DNA of 41,910 nucleotides from DATGMS01 sp040905145. Lineage in GTDB: Bacteria > Bacteroidota > Bacteroidia > Cytophagales > Cyclobacteriaceae. Made by a program: the position numbers and the translations under genes. Where the stretch lies: NCBI GenBank assembly GCA_040905145.1, contig JBBDSC010000090.1, positions 1 to 41,910 of the forward strand, read 5' to 3'. Positions 8,160-17,100 of this stretch are shown piece by piece; the stretch's first letter is position 1, and each line of letters starts with the position of its first letter. Below the pieces are notes generated by a model. It saw only the letters and a list, made by a program, of their open reading frames with translations, did not search any database and was not told where the DNA came from.

Positions 8160-10568
8160 CTACTCACTCCTCAAACTATCAACCGGATTTGCACTTGCGG
8201 ATCTAATGGTTTGAAAACCCATGATCAGGCCGGAAATAATGAAAATGATTATCCCTGAGAATATGAAGATATCGACACCTAAATCAATCCTGTTGGCAAA
8301 TCCCTGCAGCCAGCTGTTCAGCATAAAGTAAGTCACAGGCACAACTATAACAAAAGCAATGATCACCAGAAGAAGAAACTCTCTGGAAAGCAGGACTGCG
8401 ATTTCAGGCACCGTGGCACCCAATGCTTTTCGTACACCAATTTCCTTGGTGCGCTGCCCGGTGGTAAAGGTAATCAGCCCGAACAGGCCAAAGCAGGAGA
8501 TGAAAACAGCCAGCCCGGTAAACAAGCCAATGATACGTCCGGTCCTTTCTTCGGTCTTATACAGGTTGTTGAGCCGGTCGTCCAAAAATGAATACTGAAA
8601 GGAGGCACCAGGATTAAGTGCCTTCCAGGATTGTCGAATGTCCTGTATAGCTTGTTGGGGATTGCCGGGATTCAACTTAACCGAAGCATACAGATCAGAA
8701 GTATTTTCACCGGATAAGGCAATTGCAAGTGGCTTTACCTCATTCTTGAGATGCTCAAAGTTAAAATTCTTCACTACACCAATGACTTTTACCTTTTCAT
8801 CAAAATGATTGATAAGATGAGCACCTATAAGGTCTTGTTTCCCTATCTGTTCAGCAGCAGCTTCGTTCAGTAATACAGCTGAGGAATCGGTAGGGAAATC
8901 CTCAGAAAATCCTCTCCCGTCCACCACCTCTATATCGTATGTTTTAAGATAATCATAGTCCGCGTTCATCCAGTAAAACTGAAACTCTTTGTCCTCACCT
9001 TCTTTTTTGTATAAACTCAGGGCATCAAAAGCGCTACTGGGTATGGCATAGGAAAACGTGGCCGATTGAATGAAGGAATGAGCTAACAGCTTTTGCTTAA
9101 AAGCTGCCTGGTTTTCCCCAAAAAAGTAGGCACCAGGCATCACCAAAACATTCTCTTTGTTAAATCCGGTATCTTTCTGCTGCATAAAAAGCAATTGTTG
9201 ATATAAGACCAAAAAGCAGATAATCAAGCCAATGGAAACCGCATATTGAAAAACAATAAAAGGTTTTTGAATGCTGATCTTGCTTTTTCCTGCCTTTTGG
9301 GTGGCTACACCTTTCAAGGAGTTAACGGTTTTCAGTGAATTGATATAAAATGCAGGATAGGCAGAAGTGAGCAGGATGACAGCCATCAACAAGCCCAGGA
9401 CGTACAGGGAGTTTACAGGGTTGTGGAAAAAATCAAAATTCAAGACTGTTCCGGAAAAATCATTGAAAGGGGTCATCGCCAGTTGCACCATTACCAAAGC
9501 TCCGGCAAAAGCAATAACACATAGCAAAGCAGATTCCATAAAAAACTGCTTTACCAATTCTGATTTTCCTGCCCCCAAAGATTTCCGGATACCTACTTCT
9601 TTAATCCGGTTATTGACACTGGCTATGAACAAATTCACATAGTTAATAAAGCCCAGTGCTAACAGGAGTAATCCTGACACAGAAAAAATAATGATATATT
9701 TCAGGTTTCCTTCCCTTATGAGATGAATATCCAGCATGGGTTCAAGATAATATCCGTACTGCTCCCTGTTGTTTTCCAGTTTGGTCATGGAGGCTCCTAA
9801 ATGTTTTTTTAGTTGGGGCCATAGATACTCCTTCTCAATATTTTTAAATTTTTCAGCCAGCATATCTGGCTCAGCATTTTCTTTTAATACCACATAATTC
9901 ACAATTCCGGCAGGCAACCATGTTTCTTTTCTATACCCATCATTCAATAAAGCATGAATAGAAATAATGGCATCAAATTTCAGGTGGGAATTTGATGCCG
10001 GTGTTTCCATAATTCCGGTGATGGTATATGCTTCATTATCTATAGTAATAATTTCACCAAGTGCTGTCCCATACAAAGCATCATCGCTGCCCGTGAATAA
10101 TTTTTGTGCGGCTTTTTCTGAAATAACAATGGAATTTGGCTCATTCAGGACTTTATGTGAATTGCCTGCCAGTAACTTAAAATCAAAGACCTTAAAGAAG
10201 TCTGCATCGGCATGGAGGGTCATGACATCATCAATTAAACTTTCTTTGTGCCGGTAAGAATAACCGAAAGGAACGGTTGTACTGGTAAGGTTTTCAACTT
10301 CAGGAAACTGTCTGCGCATCATTTCAGCCAGCGGAACAGCCGTTTCGTGCCAGTCATGGTCCTGATCACCCATAAAATAATTATGGCGGATCATATAAGT
10401 TTGTTCAGCTTTGGCATGAAACCGGTCATAACTCACCTCCTCCATCACGTACAGAAAAATAAAAGTCACCGTCATGATGCCCAATGACAAGCCCAGGATG
10501 TTGATCAGGGAAAACAGTTTTTGATTCAGTATATTCCTCCAGGCGATTTTAAAATGGTTTTTCCACAT
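8160..10568 (-). CDS. Tandem-FtsX ABC transporter permease (permease B)
   Basis: An 802-residue inner-membrane protein. Order: cytoplasmic MWKNHFKIAWRN start, TM helix at about 20-40, periplasmic MacB core domain (about 50-240), three-helix FtsX core (about 285-410), a linker helix near 430-450, second periplasmic domain, and a second FtsX core at the C terminus with GVRKALGA coupling motif and the ending NPVDSLRSE. This is the MacB/FtsX type VII ABC permease layout in duplicated form, so one chain can replace a dimer. It has no ATPase of its own. It starts 87 bases after permease A and probably shares its transcript. Its C-terminal 30 codons are closely matched by the relic at 13727-13818. 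Substrate unknown. Confidence 0.92.
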   Translation of the reverse strand: MWKNHFKIAWRNILNQKLFSLINILGLSLGIMTVTFIFLYVMEEVSYDRFHAKAEQTYMIRHNYFMGDQDHDWHETAVPLAEMMRRQFPEVENLTSTTVPFGYSYRHKESLIDDVMTLHADADFFKVFDFKLLAGNSHKVLNEPNSIVISEKAAQKLFTGSDDALYGTALGEIITIDNEAYTITGIMETPASNSHLKFDAIISIHALLNDGYRKETWLPAGIVNYVVLKENAEPDMLAEKFKNIEKEYLWPQLKKHLGASMTKLENNREQYGYYLEPMLDIHLIREGNLKYIIIFSVSGLLLLALGFINYVNLFIASVNNRIKEVGIRKSLGAGKSELVKQFFMESALLCVIAFAGALVMVQLAMTPFNDFSGTVLNFDFFHNPVNSLYVLGLLMAVILLTSAYPAFYINSLKTVNSLKGVATQKAGKSKISIQKPFIVFQYAVSIGLIICFLVLYQQLLFMQQKDTGFNKENVLVMPGAYFFGENQAAFKQKLLAHSFIQSATFSYAIPSSAFDALSLYKKEGEDKEFQFYWMNADYDYLKTYDIEVVDGRGFSEDFPTDSSAVLLNEAAAEQIGKQDLIGAHLINHFDEKVKVIGVVKNFNFEHLKNEVKPLAIALSGENTSDLYASVKLNPGNPQQAIQDIRQSWKALNPGASFQYSFLDDRLNNLYKTEERTGRIIGLFTGLAVFISCFGLFGLITFTTGQRTKEIGVRKALGATVPEIAVLLSREFLLLVIIAFVIVVPVTYFMLNSWLQGFANRIDLGVDIFIFSGIIIFIISGLIMGFQTIRSASANPVDSLRSE

Positions 10569-10655
10569 GGCTTATTAATAGATATGAGAAGTAAGACATA
10601 AGATTTAAGACTGTCACTTAATACTTGCTAAAATCTTGATACTCGATACTCTTCA

Positions 10656-13007
10656 TCACTCCCTGCTTAACGAATCAACCGGATTTTTTACCGCCGCTTT
10701 GATGGTGTGGCCACTAATCGTAAGTAAAGCAATCACGAGTGCAGCCAATCCCGTAAGGGCAAAATAGTGCCACTCCAAACCTATGCGATAGCTGAAGCTC
10801 TTCAGGAATAACCCTATCGCATACCAGGACAAGGGCAAGGCCAATACTATTGCTATGATAACCAGTTTTACAAAGTCCCTGGAAAGCAAGGCAACAATAG
10901 CACTCACCGAAGATCCCAGGACCTTACGGATGCCTATTTCCTTTTTCCGTTGCTCTGCCATAAAAGAGGCCAGCCCAAAAAGCCCCAGACAGGAAATGAA
11001 AATGGCAATCGCACAAAAGATGCTCGTCAACTGGGCTGTCCGTCCGGCACTATGAAACTTCCTGGCATATTCCTCATCCACAAAATTAAAATCGGTATTA
11101 ATGTTCCCATTGTATTTTCCTGCTATTCGGGATACCTGCTCCAAATTTCCCTTTATATCATTAAGAGGATCCAATCTCAGGTGAATTATTTCATACCAAT
11201 AATGAGGTCCACCGATAATCATGGGCGAAGAAGTTTCAAAAGGTGACCGCAACACAAAATCCCTTATTACTCCTACCACCTTCCATTCCCGGTTATTGTG
11301 AAGGATCTTCTCTCCAATAGGCTCTTGCAATCCCATCACCTGTACGGCCTTTTCATTGAGCAATATGGCCGAAGAATCCGAGGGAAAGGTAAACATATCA
11401 ATATCCCGCCCTTCCACCAATTCCAGACCAGCGGTTTGGACAAGGTCAGCATCGGTGGAAAAATAATCAAAGATTGTCCTGTCAGTGGATAATTTACCAC
11501 TCCAATCCACATCATGCCCAGCTGCATACCCTTCAGAGATCGGGGAAAGCGTGCGGCTAACAGAGGTGACCGCATTGGATTGCAACAAGTCCTGTCTGAA
11601 CACGGAATAATTTTCGGCTATTCCTCCGTAATGAGTGATATAAACCAACTGGTCTTTTTCAAAGCCTGCTTCCCTTTGTAGGGCAAACCGATATTGTTGA
11701 TGTACAATAATGCTGGAAGCAATCAAAGTGATCGCAAAAACAAACTGAAAGACCACCAATACCTGTCTGGGGGTAAAGCTGGATTTACCGGATTTGAAAA
11801 CTCCTTTCAGTACCGTCGCAGGCTTAAAGGAGGAAAGAAAAAATGCCGGATAACTTCCCGCCAAGATACCGGTCAGGACAATAAACCCTACATAAATTAT
11901 CCAGAAAAGTGGCTGGTCCCAGGGAACGGCAACCTGTTGATCAATAAAATTATTGAAAACAGGCAGCAATGATTTTACTGCCAGCAACGAAATGATCCCA
12001 GCAATGGCCGCAATAAGGATGGATTCCATCAAAAACTGACCGATCAGGTTTTTCCTGTCCGCACCGGAGACCTTTCTGACCCCTACTTCCTTTGACCTTT
12101 TCTCACTTCTGGCCGTGCTCAGATTCATAAAGTTGATACAGGCGATCAGCAATACCAAGGCCGATAGGGTATAAAGCATTTTCACAATAATAATCCTTCC
12201 TCCGGCCTGGACGCCGTTTTCGAACCTGGAATAGAGGTGCCATTTGTTCAAGGGATGTAACAGTATATCTGCCTCCACGTCTGAATTCTGGCGGATAATG
12301 TCCTTTGCCTTTTGGTTGAAAAGGCCCACATTCGTTTCCGGATGCAATTCCACATAAGTCTGTGCACTGTTGTTGCCCCAAAAATCACTCTCATATTCCA
12401 ACAGTTTTAGCAGGGACCATGGCATCAGGGCCTGAATATGAAATCCGGTGTTATCGGGAAAATCTCTTAAAATCCCGGTAACTGTAACATCCACCTCTCC
12501 ATGGAGGTTAACCGTCTTTCCCACTGGATCTTCATCTCCAAATAGTTTATCCGCCAATGCTTCCGTCAAAACGATGGAGAGCGGGGAATCAAAAACCTTT
12601 GATCTGTCCCCTTTGACCAAAGGAAAATCAAACATATCCAAAAAGGCCGGATCAATCACCGTGACATCTTCGGTCAATTGGTTTTCCCCTGCTTTCAGCA
12701 CAGGTTCCATATTGGTGGTTCTGGCTGTTTGCCTTACCCCCGGGTAATTCGCTTCCAGAACAGGCCCCAGTGGCTGGGGAGTAAAGTTGTTTGTCCCGAT
12801 ATTCCCGTTATAAACCCCCTGGTGATATACTTCATACAGCTGGTCTTTTTTGGAATGAAACTGGTCATAGGTAAACTCATACCTTACCCAAAGCAATAAC
12901 AATATGGCCAGTGTCATCCCAATCACCAGCCCACTGATGTTGATCAGAGTGAAAGCCTTGTTTCTAAAGAGGTTCCGGTAAGCGATTTTAAAGTAGTTTT
13001 TCCACAT
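10656..13007 (-). CDS. Tandem-FtsX ABC transporter permease (permease A)
   Basis: A 783-residue protein with the same architecture as permease B: MWKNYFKIAYRNLFRNKAF start, TM helix (about 20-40), periplasmic domain, FtsX core with INFMNLSTARSEKRSKEVGVRK (about 290-310), second periplasmic domain, and second FtsX core with EIGIRKVLGSS and the ending NPVDSLSRE. It is the first gene of a two-permease operon. The only promoter-like element found is the sigma-54-like box at 13305-13321 with its operator at 13379, giving a leader of roughly 290 bases that contains an IS-end-like repeat and the 72-bp palindrome. Amino-acid divergence from permease B is large, so the pair is not a recent duplication. 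Confidence 0.92.
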   Translation of the reverse strand: MWKNYFKIAYRNLFRNKAFTLINISGLVIGMTLAILLLLWVRYEFTYDQFHSKKDQLYEVYHQGVYNGNIGTNNFTPQPLGPVLEANYPGVRQTARTTNMEPVLKAGENQLTEDVTVIDPAFLDMFDFPLVKGDRSKVFDSPLSIVLTEALADKLFGDEDPVGKTVNLHGEVDVTVTGILRDFPDNTGFHIQALMPWSLLKLLEYESDFWGNNSAQTYVELHPETNVGLFNQKAKDIIRQNSDVEADILLHPLNKWHLYSRFENGVQAGGRIIIVKMLYTLSALVLLIACINFMNLSTARSEKRSKEVGVRKVSGADRKNLIGQFLMESILIAAIAGIISLLAVKSLLPVFNNFIDQQVAVPWDQPLFWIIYVGFIVLTGILAGSYPAFFLSSFKPATVLKGVFKSGKSSFTPRQVLVVFQFVFAITLIASSIIVHQQYRFALQREAGFEKDQLVYITHYGGIAENYSVFRQDLLQSNAVTSVSRTLSPISEGYAAGHDVDWSGKLSTDRTIFDYFSTDADLVQTAGLELVEGRDIDMFTFPSDSSAILLNEKAVQVMGLQEPIGEKILHNNREWKVVGVIRDFVLRSPFETSSPMIIGGPHYWYEIIHLRLDPLNDIKGNLEQVSRIAGKYNGNINTDFNFVDEEYARKFHSAGRTAQLTSIFCAIAIFISCLGLFGLASFMAEQRKKEIGIRKVLGSSVSAIVALLSRDFVKLVIIAIVLALPLSWYAIGLFLKSFSYRIGLEWHYFALTGLAALVIALLTISGHTIKAAVKNPVDSLSRE

Positions 13008-13138
13008 GTTTTTTAGATTGGAGATGTGAGATATGAGATTGGAGACATTGGGACCGAAGGGAGGGGGAGACCGGAGAGACGGAGAGAATCCCTAAGTCCC
13101 TTAGGTCCCTAAGTCACTACGGTCTCTTCGTCCCTAAG

Positions 13139-13163
13139 TGTCACGTCCTGAAATTAGTTAACA
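13139..13163. repeat. Solitary IS-end-like sequence, copy 1
   Basis: A 25-base sequence TGTCACGTCCTGA followed by AATTAGTTAACA. Near-identical copies in the same orientation occur at 24771-24795 and 26010-26034. Read in reverse (TGTCAACC...CAGGACGTGACA) it resembles IS3-family terminal inverted repeats. No transposase or opposite end is nearby, so it may be a scar or a small non-autonomous element. Confidence 0.5.
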
Positions 13164-13186
13164 TTTTTTCTGTTGCCAGTTTCCCT

Positions 13187-13259
13187 CCTTGAACATTGAG
13201 CATTGAATGTTGAATATTTAAATAAAAAATAATCAATGTTCAACACTCAAAATTCAAGG
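13187..13259. repeat. Dispersed imperfect palindrome, copy 2
   Basis: Inverted copy of 1-72. It lies in the leader between the sigma-54-like box and permease A and would form a long imperfect hairpin in the transcript. Confidence 0.7.
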
Positions 13260-13304
13260 AACAGAAATGTATTCACCACTTCAAGTTCACTTCCGTCTCC
13301 TCTC

Positions 13305-13321
13305 TTTCCACTTCCGTGCCA
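13305..13321 (-). promoter_or_regulatory. Sigma-54-like promoter of the permease A-B operon
   Basis: Minus strand TGGCACG-gaag-TGGAA. It matches the box at 7006 and the other copies, 57 bases from the operator at 13379. The -24 part is perfect; the -12 part lacks the standard GC. Confidence 0.6.
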
Positions 13322-13378
13322 CACAAAAAATAATTGCAGCCCATAAATGCCTGTTTTCCAAAAATGAACTTTTCAAAA

Positions 13379-13404
13379 CGGACAAAATCGTCCGCCGACG
13401 GGCA
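13379..13404 (-). promoter_or_regulatory. Three-half-site operator (UAS), copy 2
   Basis: Toward the gene: TGCCCG, 4 bases, CGGAC, 6 bases, GTCCG. The second dyad is a perfect CGGAC/GTCCG inverted repeat. Confidence 0.65.
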
Positions 13405-13726
13405 ATTTTAAATTCCAATGAGAGAAATAACATTCCCTCAGTCCAGTCTACGACTTGGTATAACATGAAATTTGGGATCCCTACGAGCTGGTTTCCAAAC
13501 AAGGTGATGAGACTATTTTTATGTTACAACTGATGCCTGGCAGATCCAAACCAATGAACGTGTTTTAAAACCTTTAAAAAAATACGTATGCTATCATTTC
13601 ATTTTTGCATCCTTTGGGTTGTTTTCTTCAGCCTTGAATTTTACTCTTAAAGATCTTTTAATACTGAATCCTTTCCGAAACATTCCCATTTTAACTGCTG
13701 CCGATTTTCTGAATCAATTTTAATTG

Positions 13727-13818
13727 TTACTCACTTCTCAACCACTTGATGGGATTTGCACTTGCGGATCTAGTGGTTTGAAAACCCATGCTCAGGCCGG
13801 GAATAATGAAAATAATTA
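13727..13818 (-). pseudogene. C-terminal tail of a tandem-FtsX permease
   Basis: Reads on the minus strand as IIIFIIPGLSMGFQTTRSASANP, then IKWLRSE and a stop, closely matching the end of permease B (ISGLIMGFQTIRSASANPVDSLRSE) in both protein and DNA. Nothing recognisable remains upstream of it. It is a 30-codon relic of a copy related to permease B. Confidence 0.8.
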
Positions 13819-14188
13819 TATTTTGATACTTTAAGCTTTCAGGTTTCTTTCTATGCTGAAATTTAAAAGGTTTTCTACTCACTGATTGGTATGATTATGG
13901 CTTCTATTTGACCATTATTCATTATGATTATACGGTAGTTTCATGGCTGATTTTATACATAAACCAAAATCATTCTACTTCAGTGAATCTTTTGGATTCA
14001 TCAGCCCTGACCCCTGGAAATTTACAGTAGTAGGCAATTATCGGCATTATCCATAATAGGTCTGTTAAAATTTCATTTCGCTAAAATTTTGTCCGCAAAA
14101 AACAGCTGATACATTATTTCGTTAAAACATATATTCAACCAACGCCAATGAAATCAAGAAATAAAACATCAACCTCAATAATAACCAT
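13819..14188. other. Intergenic region before gltB, no gene seen
   Basis: AT-rich spacer. A weak TTTG / TACATTAT pair at 14088 and 14110 could be the gltB promoter, but the match is poor. Likewise 13405-13726 holds no supported gene. Confidence 0.4.
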
Positions 14189-17100
14189 ATGAACAGAACA
14201 AAAGATATCAGGGAGAAATCCTTATATGTGCCTTCTTTGGAACATGATTCCTGTGGTATTGGCTTTGTTGCTAATCTAAAGGGTATAAAATCACATGATA
14301 TTATTGAAGATGCCATAACCATGCTTGTCAATATGGAGCATCGAGGAGGTTGTGGCTGTGAACCGGATACAGGAGATGGCGCCGGAATCCTAATTCAAAT
14401 GCCACATGATTTTTTTGCTGAAGAATGTGAAAAGATCGGGTTTGAATTACCCGCATATGGCCAATATGCTGTAGGGATGATTTTTTTTCCATCTGATCCG
14501 GACAGGAGGGAAGAATGCCGTGGTTTTCTCAATGATTCAATAAAAGACCTTGGTTTTGAGCTCTTGGGGTATAGGGAAGTTCCCACCAATAATGCAGGTA
14601 TAGGTCCAACCGCATTGTCTGTTGAACAAAAAGTTGAACAGGTATTTATCAGACAATTAGATTTCAAGGATCCAGAGGCGCTGGAGAGGCGTCTTTTTGT
14701 TTTAAGGAACGTTGCGACACATCATATTAGGGAGCATGTTTCAGGTACTGAAGATTATTTTTATATTCCCACGCTCTCTCATAAAATCATCGTTTATAAG
14801 GGCCAGCTGAGAACTACTCAGGTGAAGCCTTATTATCCTGACCTACAGGATGAAAGGGTAATTTCCGCTTTAGCCCTCATCCATTCCCGTTTCTCTACCA
14901 ATACTTTCCCCAGTTGGAAGCTTTCCCAGCCTTTCAGGTTTATTGCACATAATGGAGAAATCAATACAATCCGGGGGAATGTCAACTGGATGAAATCCAA
15001 GGAGGCTTTACTGGAATCTACTTTGTTTACCAATGAAGAGCTTGACATACTGCTTCCCATCTGTGATGCCACACATTCGGACTCTGCCAATCTGGATAAT
15101 ATTGTAGAAATGCTCACCCTTGGAGGCCGGTCCCTACCTCACGTGATGATGATGCTCATCCCTGAAGCCTGGCAGGATAATGATACCATGGAAGAACATA
15201 AAAAAGCTTTTTATGAATATCATTCCTCTTTAATGGAACCATGGGATGGCCCTGCCTCCATCTGCTTTACAGATGGAAAAATAGTGGGTGCTACCCTGGA
15301 CAGGAATGGGTTAAGACCTTCCCGGTACTGCCTGACAGATGATGATAAACTGGTGATGGCCTCCGAAGCAGGTGCTTTACCGATAGAGCCTTCGAAAATA
15401 GTATTAAAAGGTCGCCTGAAGCCTGGAAGAATGTTTGTGGCCGATCTCGAAAAAGGAAAAATCATTAGTGATGAAGATTTAAAAAGGGAAATCTGTACCC
15501 AACAACCCTATAGGGAATGGCTGGACAAACATAAATACAACATTGATGATCTGCCGGCAAAAAATGCCCGGATTTTCAATGAGGAAGAACCTTCTTTGCT
15601 GAAAAAGCAACTGACTTTCGGATATACTACAGAAGATTTGAGGGTAGTTTTGGGACCCATGTCGGATATCGCCAAAGAGCCAATAGGTTCAATGGGCTCT
15701 GACACGCCTCTTGCCGTGCTTTCTCATCAAGCCCAACATCTTTCGTATTACTTTAAGCAATTATTCGCACAGGTAAGCAATCCGCCAATAGATCCTATTC
15801 GGGAAAAACTGGTGATGTCCTTGTTTTCAAATGTAGGACCGTTCTATAATATTTTAGAAGAGAAACCTGAATATTGCAATCAAATTCACCTCGATCATCC
15901 TGTTCTGACCAACGAAAATCTGGAAAAGTTACGAAATATCGACCATCCGGATTTTAGAGCAAAGAACATACATGCCACTTTTATTCCTGATGGTAAACCT
16001 GGCCGTCTGGAAGAGGGTATAGACAAAATTCGTCTTAAGGCTGAAAGGGCAGTCAGGGAAGGATATAATATCCTAATCATCTCCCATAGAAAAATACGGG
16101 AGGAGAGAGCGCCCATTCCTTCTTTAATGGCTACCGGAGCCATACACCATCACCTGATCAACAAAAAACTACGGGCACAGACCGCTCTAGTGGTTGAAGC
16201 CGGTGATGTAATAGAAACCCATCATTTTGCCACCTTAATAGGCTATGGCGCCAGTGCCATTAATCCCTACCTTACCTTTGAAACCATTGCTTCCATAAGT
16301 AAAAAGAAAAATATCTATAATAAAACGGAAGAACAGCAGGCAGTAAAAAATTACATACAAGCCATTGGTTATGGCCTGTTAAAGGTATTTTCAAAAATGG
16401 GCATCTCCACATTGCAGTCATATCATGGGGGTCAGATATTTGAAGCACTGGGTATTGGCAAGAGCGTCATTGAAAAGTGTTTTAATGGTACCATTTCCAG
16501 GATCGGTGGATTATCCTTTGATGGACTGGCCAGAGAGGCTTTGGTAAAGCATAGGCTGGCTTACCCTGAAAAACCACTCCCGAAGCAAAGGTTACAGGAA
16601 GGAGGCTATTATCAGTGGAAAAGAAGGGGGGAATACCATTTGTTCAATCCTGAAACCGTGCATCTGCTCCAGCAGTCGACAAGAACAAATGATTTCGAAG
16701 AATATAAAAAATATGCCAAGCTTATCAATGAGCAATCCCGGAAAGCTTGCACAATACGGGGATTATTTGAATTTCGTAAAAACCGTAAGCCTGTTCCTTT
16801 GGAGGAAGTGGAGCCGAAAGAAAACATTTTTAAAAGGTTTGCAACCGGGGCCATGTCTTTTGGATCCATTTCTCATGAAGCACATTCCACGCTGGCCATT
16901 GCGATGAACCGGATCGGCGGAAAAAGCAATAGTGGAGAAGGCGGGGAAGATGAAATGCGATTTGAAAGAAAAGCTAACGGCGACTGGGAATGCTCTGCCA
17001 TTAAACAGGTGGCTTCTGGACGTTTTGGCGTAACCAGCCATTATTTAACCAATGCAACGGAACTGCAAATAAAAATGGCACAAGGCGCAAAGCCCGGTGA

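Noticed and set aside
13466..13560. Short plus-strand reading YELVSKQGDETIFMLQLMPG
   Set aside because: Protein-like but only about 30 codons, no start, and no family I can name.
14088..14117. Promoter for gltB
   Set aside because: The TTTG/TACATTAT pair is a weak match with 18-base spacing; not strong enough for a separate feature.
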